A program made the translations under genes and the position numbers. Below the pieces are notes generated by a model, which was not told the origin of the DNA, did no database searches, and was given only the letters and a program-made list of their open reading frames with translations. Below, piece after piece: positions 10,276 through 18,656 of a DNA stretch of 64,000 nucleotides. This stretch comes from Naumovozyma dairenensis CBS 421. Its lineage: Eukaryota > Ascomycota > Saccharomycetes > Saccharomycetales > Saccharomycetaceae. The DNA is taken from positions 558,001-622,000 of the forward strand of contig NC_016479.1 in NCBI RefSeq assembly GCF_000227115.2, in the 5' to 3' direction. Numbering within the stretch: the first letter of the stretch is position 1; each line of letters opens with the position of its first letter.

Positions 10276-11174
10276 CTATTTTTTAGAACCCTTTTTTTCA
10301 GCCTTCTTGGCAGCTTCAGTTTGTTCCTTAACAACCTTCTTAACAATCTTTTGTTCTTCAATCAAGAAAGCTCTAACGATTCTTTCCTTGACACAGTTAG
10401 AACATCTAGAACCACCGTAAACTCTGGAAACAGTCTTGTGAGTCTTGGAAACAGTAGCGTATTGTCTTGGTCTCAAAGCAGCAACACCTGGTAAAGCAAT
10501 ACCACAGTCACCACATTTTGGTCTGGAAGCTTGTTTCTTAACATGTTGAGCACGTAAGATACCACCTGGGGTCTTGACAACCTTAATCTTATTGGATTTG
10601 GTGTTATCTAAAGTAATAATAAGCATAATAATTTTATGACAAAACAATTAAATATTAAATGATTGTTAGTATAATGTATTCATATATTTTTCTGGCTGGA
10701 GACATTTTCTGATTGTATTGTTGTCTTTATTATTCTTTATGAAGAAGAGTTTCAATTCATTGTTCCAGGAATCATTGTTTTGGGTTACGGGAACAAAAGT
10801 AACAAATTGGGATATATTCTAAACCTTGATCGATACAAATCAAGTTAAACGTCACATGAAGTAGATAAGCATATACTTTGTTATTCCATTTTGCCAGGTA
10901 TTCTGTGGTTTCGTATATTTTCAAATATAAACATCATTTTCCAGTTGCTGCTGCAAAAATATCATAACATTGAAGAATACTATTCCATTATTCAGGATAA
11001 TATATCATCAACGGGTTTCTCGTAAGTCTATCTTAAAATTTTCATTTCGGGTTTCAGCTATATCTTTTTCGTTCATTTTATCCAATACAATCATTACCAT
11101 CGCTGTACCTCTATATTTTTCATTTTCTATAACATACATGGATTTCTTCTTCTGAAGGTAACACGTTGAGCCAT
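10276..11174 (-). CDS. RPL34B: 60S ribosomal protein eL34 (one intron)
   Basis: Cytosolic large-subunit ribosomal protein. Exon 2 (10276-10607) reads as eL34 with its zinc-type cysteines (CGDCG and CSNC). The unspliced frame starts with nonsense residues because exon 1 is separate: exon 1 (11138-11174, 37 bases) encodes MAQRVTFRRRNP plus the first base of Tyr, followed by donor GTATGT. The branch point TACTAAC lies at 10665-10671 and the acceptor CTTTAG ends at 10608, giving a 530-base intron. The split is at the same codon, with the same 37-base exon 1, as in S. cerevisiae RPL34. Spliced product ~122 residues (121 in S. cerevisiae). Confidence 0.95.
10608..11137 (-). other. RPL34 spliceosomal intron
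   Basis: 530-base intron with canonical yeast signals: donor GTATGT (11132-11137), branch TACTAAC (10665-10671) and acceptor TAG (10608-10610). The branch-to-acceptor spacing is ~55 bases. Confidence 0.95.
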
Positions 11175-11317
11175 CTTTGATTGATTCCTTTATGTCTTTG
11201 CAAGTTCCCTTTAAAATCTAAGAAAAACCCACTATGTAATAAGGGCTTCCATTAAAAAAAGTAAATATAGTGAATTAACCTCAAACAATAATAATAGTTA
11301 AAATCCATCAAAGTACA

Positions 11318-11669
11318 TAACGCCTACAGTTACTAGGCGAGCAGGGAAGGTCCGTAGTGGGCTACTAACAAATTCGATGCGAATATGGAGAACTGGGTAA
11401 TCTACGACAATATGGGCTCCATTGAATTTGCCGCCATCTGAACTTCCGCTTCTGAACCGTCCCCAAAGGAAGAAGGTTTGCTTCCAGTTCGTGGAAGGCC
11501 CGACCTAAGGATGTGGTCTTTGGGCAGAGTAGCTAGACGGAAAATACCACCAATTTTCTCCCCTTGAACGCCAGGTCTCTTGCAAACGCCATACCGGAAA
11601 AAAACAACTTGAGGTCTAAACGGTTTCTTCTCCAGAACCAAAAAAAGTAAGATTTAAACAATTTTTTTT
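11318..11669 (+). ncRNA. Candidate structured Pol III RNA (unidentified)
   Basis: GC-richer, non-coding-looking block inside an AT-rich spacer. It opens with a perfect 6-bp hairpin (CGCCTA/TAGGCG, 11321-11339), then a GTAG/CTAC hairpin (11354-11365) and a long-range 7-bp pairing (GAACTGG 11390-11396 with CCAGTTC 11484-11490). It ends before a T8 run (11662-11669), which would stop RNA polymerase III on the plus strand. GGGAAGGTCC (11344-11353) resembles the conserved CR-I segment of RNase P RNA, and TCCGT (11351-11355) could pair with ACGGA (11537-11541). Identity as RNase P or MRP RNA is only a hypothesis. I found no convincing B box, and the minus-strand frame across it has no recognisable protein. 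Confidence 0.3.
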
Positions 11670-12002
11670 CTAAAAACACCCATAAACCCCTAATCGAAAC
11701 TATTAGAAAAACTGTGAACATAAACATCCTAACCTTCCACCTTTTATCTTCAAGCAGTCATGCATTTTCTTTCAATTCAAATGGAACAATACTTACACAC
11801 ATAGACTACTTAAATACTAAACTATTTAATGTTATCAGGACTAATATCCCCAATAGTTCAAATTAATTGGAGGTTTATTTTCAGTAATTAGATAAATGGA
11901 AAAATAATGCTTTTTCCTATATAATTTTATAGATATATATGTTAAATTCTAGCAGGGTAGATTATGAAGATGAAGAAAAGTGTTCTTTAGTTACCTTCAC
12001 AT

Positions 12003-12437
12003 TTATTTTTCAACAGCAATGACTTCAACTTCCAAATCAACATTCAATGGTAAAGCCTTAACAGCGACACAAGATCTTGCAGGCTTGTGGGTGTTAAAAT
12101 ACTTGGCATATACACCATTGAATTCCTTAAAGTTATTAATATCAGCTAGGAACACATTAACTTTAACAATCTTATCTAATGAAGAATTACTTGCTTCCAA
12201 GATATTTCTAACATTTTGGAAAACTTGTTCAGCCTTATCAGAAATGGAACCTTCAACAGGTTTATTTTCTGGAGTGTATGGAATTTGACCGGAAACGTAA
12301 ACGAAATTGTTTGCTTTCATTGCTTGAGAATATGAGGCAGCAGCTGGTGGAGCCAATTTGGTGGTGACTGGAGTCAATGTAGTCATGGTTCTAGTAGCCA
12401 ATTTGGCGGATCTCAAAATGTTATTTCTCAAGAACAT
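12003..12437 (-). CDS. MMF1: Mitochondrial YjgF/RidA-family protein
   Basis: RidA/YER057c/UK114 family: deaminates reactive enamine/imine intermediates from threonine and serine breakdown, and supports isoleucine synthesis and mitochondrial DNA upkeep. I start at the Met of MFLRNNILR, 66 bases inside the longest frame, because this gives 145 residues, equal to S. cerevisiae Mmf1, with a basic mitochondrial presequence. The body carries the family signature region (SGQIPYTPEN, KVNVFLADINNF, KPARSCVAV, including the substrate-binding Arg). An internal ATG at the end of the presequence would give a Hmf1-like cytosolic form. The gene fits YIL051C/YER057C between RPL34 and PCL6/7. Confidence 0.93.
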   Translation of the reverse strand: MFLRNNILRSAKLATRTMTTLTPVTTKLAPPAAASYSQAMKANNFVYVSGQIPYTPENKPVEGSISDKAEQVFQNVRNILEASNSSLDKIVKVNVFLADINNFKEFNGVYAKYFNTHKPARSCVAVKALPLNVDLEVEVIAVEK

Positions 12438-13528
12438 GGTCGGCGGTCTTCTATAATATCTTCTGATATGATGATTACAATAATCAATTGAAGTCGTTAT
12501 CAAGAGGTAAGGTATTTCTGGACTTATCTGTATCTCGTCGCCTCTGTCAACCTTTGTCTTTATACAAGATTATTATATGCTAAAATATACAGAGTTTAAT
12601 TGATCGAGTGGAGTTTAAACTCCGGAGGCCGATAACGTTGAGAGAGAGCGTGTGTGACAAAACACGATATGGGGACGAACTAGCTTATTTATGTAGTCTA
12701 AGGCAAAGAAGTAGGCAACCGTGCGCTGGGATGGGAAAGAAGGATCTGATCTGCTCTAAAATAATGTTTAAACATGTACCATCTAGACAACGAAGTAGTC
12801 ATCCGGTGATTGATCCTATAGGAACGAGAGAAGGAACCGAAACGAATGAAGAAGAAATTCAACGTGATGGACTGATTAGTTCAGGTAGGCTCCGTACGTA
12901 CATATCATAGTTATAGGTGACAGTTTGTAATTATATTATATTAAATTATCGTCTTGTGGCTCAAGTAGACATCGGTAATCGAAGTCGTAAAGGGTAGTTC
13001 CAAGCGCTTTGTTTGTATATTTATATGTCTATTCTTGACTTATTTAATCGTAGATTTTGCCGAGAGACTACCGAATGTACGTTTGTGTGTATGTAATCGG
13101 TGGTGCGGTTTTCTATTATATTAAATTATAAAGACGCAGCAACAACAACAACAACTGAAACAGTGTTTTGTAGACGCCTATAAGGGAGTTTCCCGGACCT
13201 GCGAAAGTAGATAGATAGGTAGATAGATAAATAGAGTATTGCAGCACATACCTACTTACAGCTGTACTTGTGTATAAACAACACGCAACGAACAAATAAG
13301 GTGATTAACATAGGATTACTCCAAACTAAGAAGCCATACAGGGCATTTAATACCTATCAGAAAAACAGCTATCCTAGACTGGTAGAAAATAGATTTTTGA
13401 AACCCTTCAACCTCTGTAACGCAAAAAGAAGAAACCTGCATCCTTACCTCAACTAAGTCGACAGTTCTTTCTCTATCATTTACCAAATAAAAAAGGGGTT
13501 ATATATATTTCTATCTATTTGATATATA
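12438..13528. promoter_or_regulatory. Divergent promoter MMF1 / PCL7
   Basis: 1.1-kb shared upstream region. It contains a perfect 14-bp palindrome GGAGTTTAAACTCC (12610-12623) overlapping a second palindrome CTCCGGAG (12620-12627) in a GC-richer stretch (~12600-12900), and short CAA and TAGA repeats nearer PCL7. The open frame over the GC-rich stretch starts with GTG and looks like nothing known. Confidence 0.5.
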
Positions 13529-15040
13529 ATGAATCATTCGGGATCTGATTCATCAATGGCTACAACGACCGTGACATCGACAAGAAATAGTGTTACTCCA
13601 ATAAATATTCCTATTCCACCAAAACAAAAGGAACAAAATGATGTTCCAAATAATACTAACAGCCAGATAGGGAATAATAATTATGAAAATCACACCAATC
13701 AACCATTGTCATACTCAAGTTCACATAATATAGGTACAAACATTACCACTGATAAAACTCTAAGTAGTTACCAATCCTCATTCTCACCGTCACGAGTGCA
13801 TGAATATGGAACCAATAACAATAGTGTCATAGAAGACTCAAGTAATTCATTCATCACTGGAACGAGTATCAGAAATAATACAATATCTTCATCCTTTACA
13901 GATAATTCATACACTGCTTCCGATACTTCGCCCAAATTACCGAATGGGTCTTATACAAGCAATCATACATTCGGTTCACCATCTAACGCTTTCAATAATA
14001 TTCGACCTTCTCATAACAATAATATTACTAATAATATCGACAGTATAGACAGTAACAATACTAGTACTACTACGCATAATAACATCAACAAAAATTTATC
14101 TTCGAAAATACCAAATGCTAATACTCCTTATAACGGCAATCACATAAATGGATCAAGTTTGAATCGAGAACAATATATTGATGCCGTAAAGGCGAAGAAT
14201 AATATAGCAACTGCAGATAATAATACAGATATCAAAGAAAGAACACCTCAAGCACCTACATTAGATCAAGATCAAGTAGTTACTGACAAAGCTAACCATA
14301 GAAATAACAAGAATAGCAAAATATTGGAAAAAAGTCAATCGAATGATAAGACAAATAATGATAGTACGATAAATGAAGTAAATAGTTATCATATGCCTGA
14401 TTCATTCAATATAGCAGAATTTTCCACAGATAATTTACTGGAAATGTTGACTGCCTTATTAGATAAAATTGTAAAATCAAATGACAAATTAAATACGTCA
14501 CAATCACCTACGTCACCTCCACCGCTTAATTCAAATTCTGAAAACAATAATAAAAACGCATATTATAATTCAATATTAGCATTCAAAGGGAAACATGTAC
14601 CACAAATAACATTACATCAATATTTCCAAAGAATTCAAAAATACTGTCCCACAACCAACGATGTATTTTTATCATTATTAGTTTATTTTGATAGAATATC
14701 CAAACGTTGTAACAGTACTCCAACAACTAACTCAATAAATGATAATAATTCACAAATGTTCGTTATGGATTCATATAATATTCATCGATTAATAATTGCA
14801 GGAATCACGGTATGCACGAAATTCTTCAGTGATTTCTTTTATAGTAATTCAAGATATGCAAGAGTCGGTGGGATATCATTACAAGAATTAAATCATTTAG
14901 AATTACAATTTTTGATCTTGTGCGATTTCGAATTGATGATCCCTATTGAAGAATTACAAAGATATGCTGATCTATTATGTCGGTTCTGGAACAGTCATCA
15001 TCCGGCTTCTATTCCACCACCATTATATACACATAGTTGA
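13529..15040 (+). CDS. PCL7: Pho80-type cyclin of the Pho85 kinase
   Basis: Cyclin partner of the Pho85 kinase; PCL6/PCL7 direct it to glycogen metabolism (Gac1, Glc8). The C-terminal part, about residues 345-490, is a PHO80-type cyclin box: a helix leading to QRIQKYCPTT, then FLSLLVYFDRI, the IHRLIIAGITVCTKFFSD helix, and ISLQELNHLELQFL. The first ~340 residues are Asn/Ser/Thr-rich and probably disordered, which makes it longer (503) than S. cerevisiae Pcl7 (285) or Pcl6 (420). PCL6 is the other possible name; synteny with DFG10 and NEO1 favours PCL7. Confidence 0.88.
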   Translation: MNHSGSDSSMATTTVTSTRNSVTPINIPIPPKQKEQNDVPNNTNSQIGNNNYENHTNQPLSYSSSHNIGTNITTDKTLSSYQSSFSPSRVHEYGTNNNSVIEDSSNSFITGTSIRNNTISSSFTDNSYTASDTSPKLPNGSYTSNHTFGSPSNAFNNIRPSHNNNITNNIDSIDSNNTSTTTHNNINKNLSSKIPNANTPYNGNHINGSSLNREQYIDAVKAKNNIATADNNTDIKERTPQAPTLDQDQVVTDKANHRNNKNSKILEKSQSNDKTNNDSTINEVNSYHMPDSFNIAEFSTDNLLEMLTALLDKIVKSNDKLNTSQSPTSPPPLNSNSENNNKNAYYNSILAFKGKHVPQITLHQYFQRIQKYCPTTNDVFLSLLVYFDRISKRCNSTPTTNSINDNNSQMFVMDSYNIHRLIIAGITVCTKFFSDFFYSNSRYARVGGISLQELNHLELQFLILCDFELMIPIEELQRYADLLCRFWNSHHPASIPPPLYTHS

Positions 15041-15479
15041 ACGAACAAGTGCTATGAAACAAATAATAATAAAAAACGCTCCATCGATGGGACGTGTAAA
15101 AACTTCGTGGGACAAGAAACATTTTGTATGTAATAATTAATGTAAAAGTAATTCAGGGGGAAAAAACATATAGGGTGGGAGAAAGTTGAAACATAGGAAC
15201 CCCATCATCATCATCACGATTAGAGGTTCGTTGGTAGTTTTCTCACCGTTGTATACCAACAATAAAAAGGATACAGGATACGAGAATAATAGTTCACAAA
15301 AATATTAAATATCTTCGTATAGCTACAGCGAATCTTTTCCACTAGTCACCATAATAAGTAGTATGTATGTAACTAAAAAAACAATAATAAATAACATTAA
15401 GAAAAAAATAATAAAGAAAACGTAGTGCTCTGATTTTCCGCCCTCTATATTATATTATTTATACCCAAATATTGTAAGC

Positions 15480-15499
15480 NNNNNNNNNNNNNNNNNNNN
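15480..15499. other. Assembly gap (20 N) hiding the FCY2 start
   Basis: Run of N directly upstream of in-frame FCY2 coding sequence; the N-terminal codons and the true gap size are unknown. The 440 bases before it form the PCL7 3' region and part of the permease promoter, with nothing else visible. Confidence 0.99.
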
Positions 15500-17047
15500 G
15501 AACTAAATTCCTTTGATAAATCATCAAAACAAAACGAGCATGACGTGAAAACGTACCCAACATTTGATGAATATGAATCCACACAAGAGGAACCAGAAGC
15601 ATACGTGGAAGAAACAAGATTATCATTCTTTAACCGATTTTTCGCCTCTTTGAACGCTGAAACTAAAGGTGTAGAACCCATCACAGATGAAGAAAAAACT
15701 GATGATTCCATTACGAATGCAGCGTCCATGTGGTTCTCTGCAAATATGGTTATTGCATCTTATACCTTAGGTGGTCTAGGACCCATCGTATATAATCTTA
15801 ATTTTGGAACATCAGTACTAGTTATTATATTCTTCAATATTTTGGGGTTACTATCAGTAGCATTTTTTTCTGTGTTTGGGGCAGAGTTTGGATTAAGACA
15901 AATGATTTTATCAAGATTCCTTCTGGGGAATGTTACCGCGAGGATATTTGCCCTTATTAATATCATTGCATGTGTTGGTTGGGGGATCGTCAATACGGTG
16001 GCATCAGCTCAATTATTGAACATGGTTAATCAAGGGAATAGCTGTCCCCTTTGGGCAGGTTGTTTGGTTATCGTTGGATGTACCGTTTTAGTGACATTTT
16101 TCGGTTATAATATTATTCATGCTTATGAAAAATGGTCATGGATCCCTAATTTTGCTGTGTTTTTAGTTATTATTGCTCGTTTGAAAATGTCTGGTAATTT
16201 TTCTGGTGGTGAATGGACATCTGGCCCAACAACTGCTGGGGGTGTTCTTTCATTCGGATCTGCTGTGTTTGGGTTTGCTACTGGGTGGACAACATATGCT
16301 GCAGATTATACTGTCTATATGCCAAGACGTACAAATAAGTATAAGATCTTCTTTTCCCTGGTGGCAGGTTTATCATTCCCATTATTTTTCACTATGATCC
16401 TTGGTGCTGCCTCAGCTAGAGCGGCTGTTAACACTCCTGAATGGATGGCATACTACGATAAAAATGGGTTGGGTGGGGTTACTTACGCTATCCTGGTTCC
16501 AAACTCATTACATGGATTTGGTGAATTTTGTTGTGTGTTACTAGCGATGTCTACAGTGGCAAATAACATTCCTAACATGTATACCATTGCATTGTCTGTG
16601 CAAGCGCTTTATCATCCATTTTCGAAAGTACCAAGAGTTGTTTGGACCATGTTAGGTAATGCTGCAACAGTAGGTATTGCTATTCCAGCCTGTTATTACT
16701 TTGATGAATTCATGCAATATTTTATGGACTCCATTGGTTATTATTTAGCCATATACATTGCAATTTCGTGCTCTGAGCATTTTATATATAGAAAGGGATT
16801 CAAGGGTTATAATATCGAGGATTGGAATAATTCAAAAAAACTACCAATTGGTATTGCTGGTACCTCTGCATTGATTGTTGGTGCCTTTGGAGTCGCCCTT
16901 GGTATGTGTCAAGTTTACTGGGAGGGTGAAATTGGACGTTTGATTGGGGATAACGGTGGTGACATTGGTTTTGAATTAGGTGCAAGTTGGGCTTTCATAA
17001 CTTATAACATCTTGAGACCCCTAGAGTTGAAGTATATGGGACGTTGA
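15500..17047 (+). CDS. FCY2: Purine-cytosine permease (5' end in gap)
   Basis: Plasma-membrane proton symporter for cytosine, adenine, guanine and hypoxanthine (NCS1 family). The frame is open into the assembly gap and has no ATG before it, so about 15-20 N-terminal residues are missing. The first visible Met in frame at 15545 is really a GTG. From ETRLSFFNRFFASLNAETKG onward it follows Fcy2 closely, with about 12 membrane segments, the block FGFATGWTTYAADYTVYMP, the segment PNSLHGFGEFCCVLLAMSTV, and the C-terminus ending in LELKYMGR. In S. cerevisiae FCY21/FCY22 lie next to PCL6 (YER060W); here the gene lies between PCL7 and DFG10. Confidence 0.93.
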   Translation, partial: ELNSFDKSSKQNEHDVKTYPTFDEYESTQEEPEAYVEETRLSFFNRFFASLNAETKGVEPITDEEKTDDSITNAASMWFSANMVIASYTLGGLGPIVYNLNFGTSVLVIIFFNILGLLSVAFFSVFGAEFGLRQMILSRFLLGNVTARIFALINIIACVGWGIVNTVASAQLLNMVNQGNSCPLWAGCLVIVGCTVLVTFFGYNIIHAYEKWSWIPNFAVFLVIIARLKMSGNFSGGEWTSGPTTAGGVLSFGSAVFGFATGWTTYAADYTVYMPRRTNKYKIFFSLVAGLSFPLFFTMILGAASARAAVNTPEWMAYYDKNGLGGVTYAILVPNSLHGFGEFCCVLLAMSTVANNIPNMYTIALSVQALYHPFSKVPRVVWTMLGNAATVGIAIPACYYFDEFMQYFMDSIGYYLAIYIAISCSEHFIYRKGFKGYNIEDWNNSKKLPIGIAGTSALIVGAFGVALGMCQVYWEGEIGRLIGDNGGDIGFELGASWAFITYNILRPLELKYMGR

Positions 17048-17464
17048 ATAAATAGGATATATATCTTAGTACGTATTCCCATTATTTCTCACATGAAAAG
17101 AAAGGGATAGCAGCGAGAACAAGGTGCATTATCTACGTTTATGTATTATTTTTTGTACATTAGAATCATTTCCAATAAATTATTCTCTAAACTTAGATTA
17201 GTGCTTCAGTGATATCTTTATCTAAACAGGCTAATCTCTACACTATTACAATAGTCCAGACACTAAACGTTAGTTTTTGCAGTCTAGTTTATGCTACAAA
17301 AAGTCTGTCAAATTAACTATGTGTAGCGGAGTGATGACATTTAGCTTCACACTTTGAAAAGTTTGGACTTTGAAAACTTGTGAACTTCTTTTATACTTTT
17401 ATGTTATAACGCTGTTCGTTACATTAACTACCGTACCCAGAAGCCCTACATAAATGCCAATCCA
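17048..17464. other. FCY2-DFG10 spacer
   Basis: AT-rich tandem-gene spacer with the DFG10 promoter; no other feature recognised. Confidence 0.5.
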
Positions 17465-18223
17465 ATGGAAATTGATCCACTTTTGCAATTGGTAACATAT
17501 CTTTACAGGATATCTTTTTTCATAGGGTTCCTTTCAGTTATAGTTGCTAAATTGTACCTCCCGGACTTTCTTGAATACGGTAAGACATTAAAAGATCATG
17601 ATGAACCGCAAAACAAAACTATCCTGCAAAAAATTATTCATTTCACGGTTCCAAAGGCATATTTCTCCCATTTCTATTACTTGTCGTCTGTATTGTCATT
17701 GGTAACTTTTTGTTATTATCCATCATACCCGATTGTTTGGATGCTACTTTTCCATTCATTAAGAAGATTATACGAAACATTATATACAAGTAAATATTCG
17801 GCAAAATCAAGAATGAATTGGTCTCATTATGTTGTAGGGATCTGGTTCTATTCTACTCTGCACATAATACTGGGTATCAAACTGCATTATCAGGAGATAC
17901 CAAGATATCCAAGGGATACATTTACGTTTCTAATCTTCTTTCTAGCATCCTGGGATCAATATAAGAATCATGAAGTACTAGCTAATTTGGTCAAATATTC
18001 GTTACCAAAGGAAAGGTTATTCAAACTGGTAAGTTGTCCTCATTACCTGGATGAACTTATAATATATGGGTCATTCATTGCATTCAACAATGAATTTTGC
18101 TGGCTATTCGTTTGGGTTTTTGTGAGTTTAGGAATTTCTGCCTTAGAGACGAAAGCGTTTTACCAACTTAAATTTAAAGACGAAGTAGTCCCGAAATATG
18201 CCATGGTCCCATTTATACTATGA
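17465..18223 (+). CDS. DFG10: Polyprenal/polyprenol reductase (steroid 5-alpha-reductase family)
   Basis: ER membrane enzyme needed to make dolichol from polyprenol for N-glycosylation; orthologue of human SRD5A3. 252 residues against 253 in S. cerevisiae. Five or six hydrophobic segments are visible. The C-terminal steroid-reductase domain includes FHSLRRLYETLYTSKYS, then CPHYLDELIIYGSF and ETKAFYQLKFKDEVVPKYAM, where the conserved His, Glu and Lys residues of the NADPH site lie. Position before NEO1 matches YIL049W. Confidence 0.92.
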   Translation: MEIDPLLQLVTYLYRISFFIGFLSVIVAKLYLPDFLEYGKTLKDHDEPQNKTILQKIIHFTVPKAYFSHFYYLSSVLSLVTFCYYPSYPIVWMLLFHSLRRLYETLYTSKYSAKSRMNWSHYVVGIWFYSTLHIILGIKLHYQEIPRYPRDTFTFLIFFLASWDQYKNHEVLANLVKYSLPKERLFKLVSCPHYLDELIIYGSFIAFNNEFCWLFVWVFVSLGISALETKAFYQLKFKDEVVPKYAMVPFIL

Positions 18224-18656
18224 ACTTTATTTTAAATAATATTTTCTATATTTTTTATCTTATTATTGACCCATAATTCTATTCTATAATCATCCAAATT
18301 GTAGCCATACGTATTCCATCGGGCGTGTGTCGCTTAGTTACGACGAGGCGCCGATCCACTTTATAACAACAAATTTAAACTAGTATACAAATACCATCAC
18401 ATAGATTATTACAATGTACATTTACAATAAACAGATCATCAAAGACTCTAGAACCAAAGTGGCACTAGCATAGAATATTCTTCTAGTAGGGTTTTTCTAA
18501 TTGACAGGCATTTGCCACACAAACGTTTTAGAGAAAGTAGGAGGTACACCAACAGAGTTTCTGAAGTGCTCTTATTGTTGTTATTTTTGTTTTAACGAAG
18601 AAAAAGGAAAGGGAAAAGTGAAAGTTATTAAGACAATATTGCATATAATATAACCG
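18224..18656. other. DFG10-NEO1 spacer
   Basis: 3' region of DFG10 and promoter of NEO1; includes a short GC-rich patch (~18318-18355). Nothing else recognised. Confidence 0.5.

Noticed and set aside
11402..11641. 79-codon minus-strand frame between RPL34 and MMF1
   Set aside because: No recognisable domain; sits in the structured, GC-richer block that looks more like an RNA gene.
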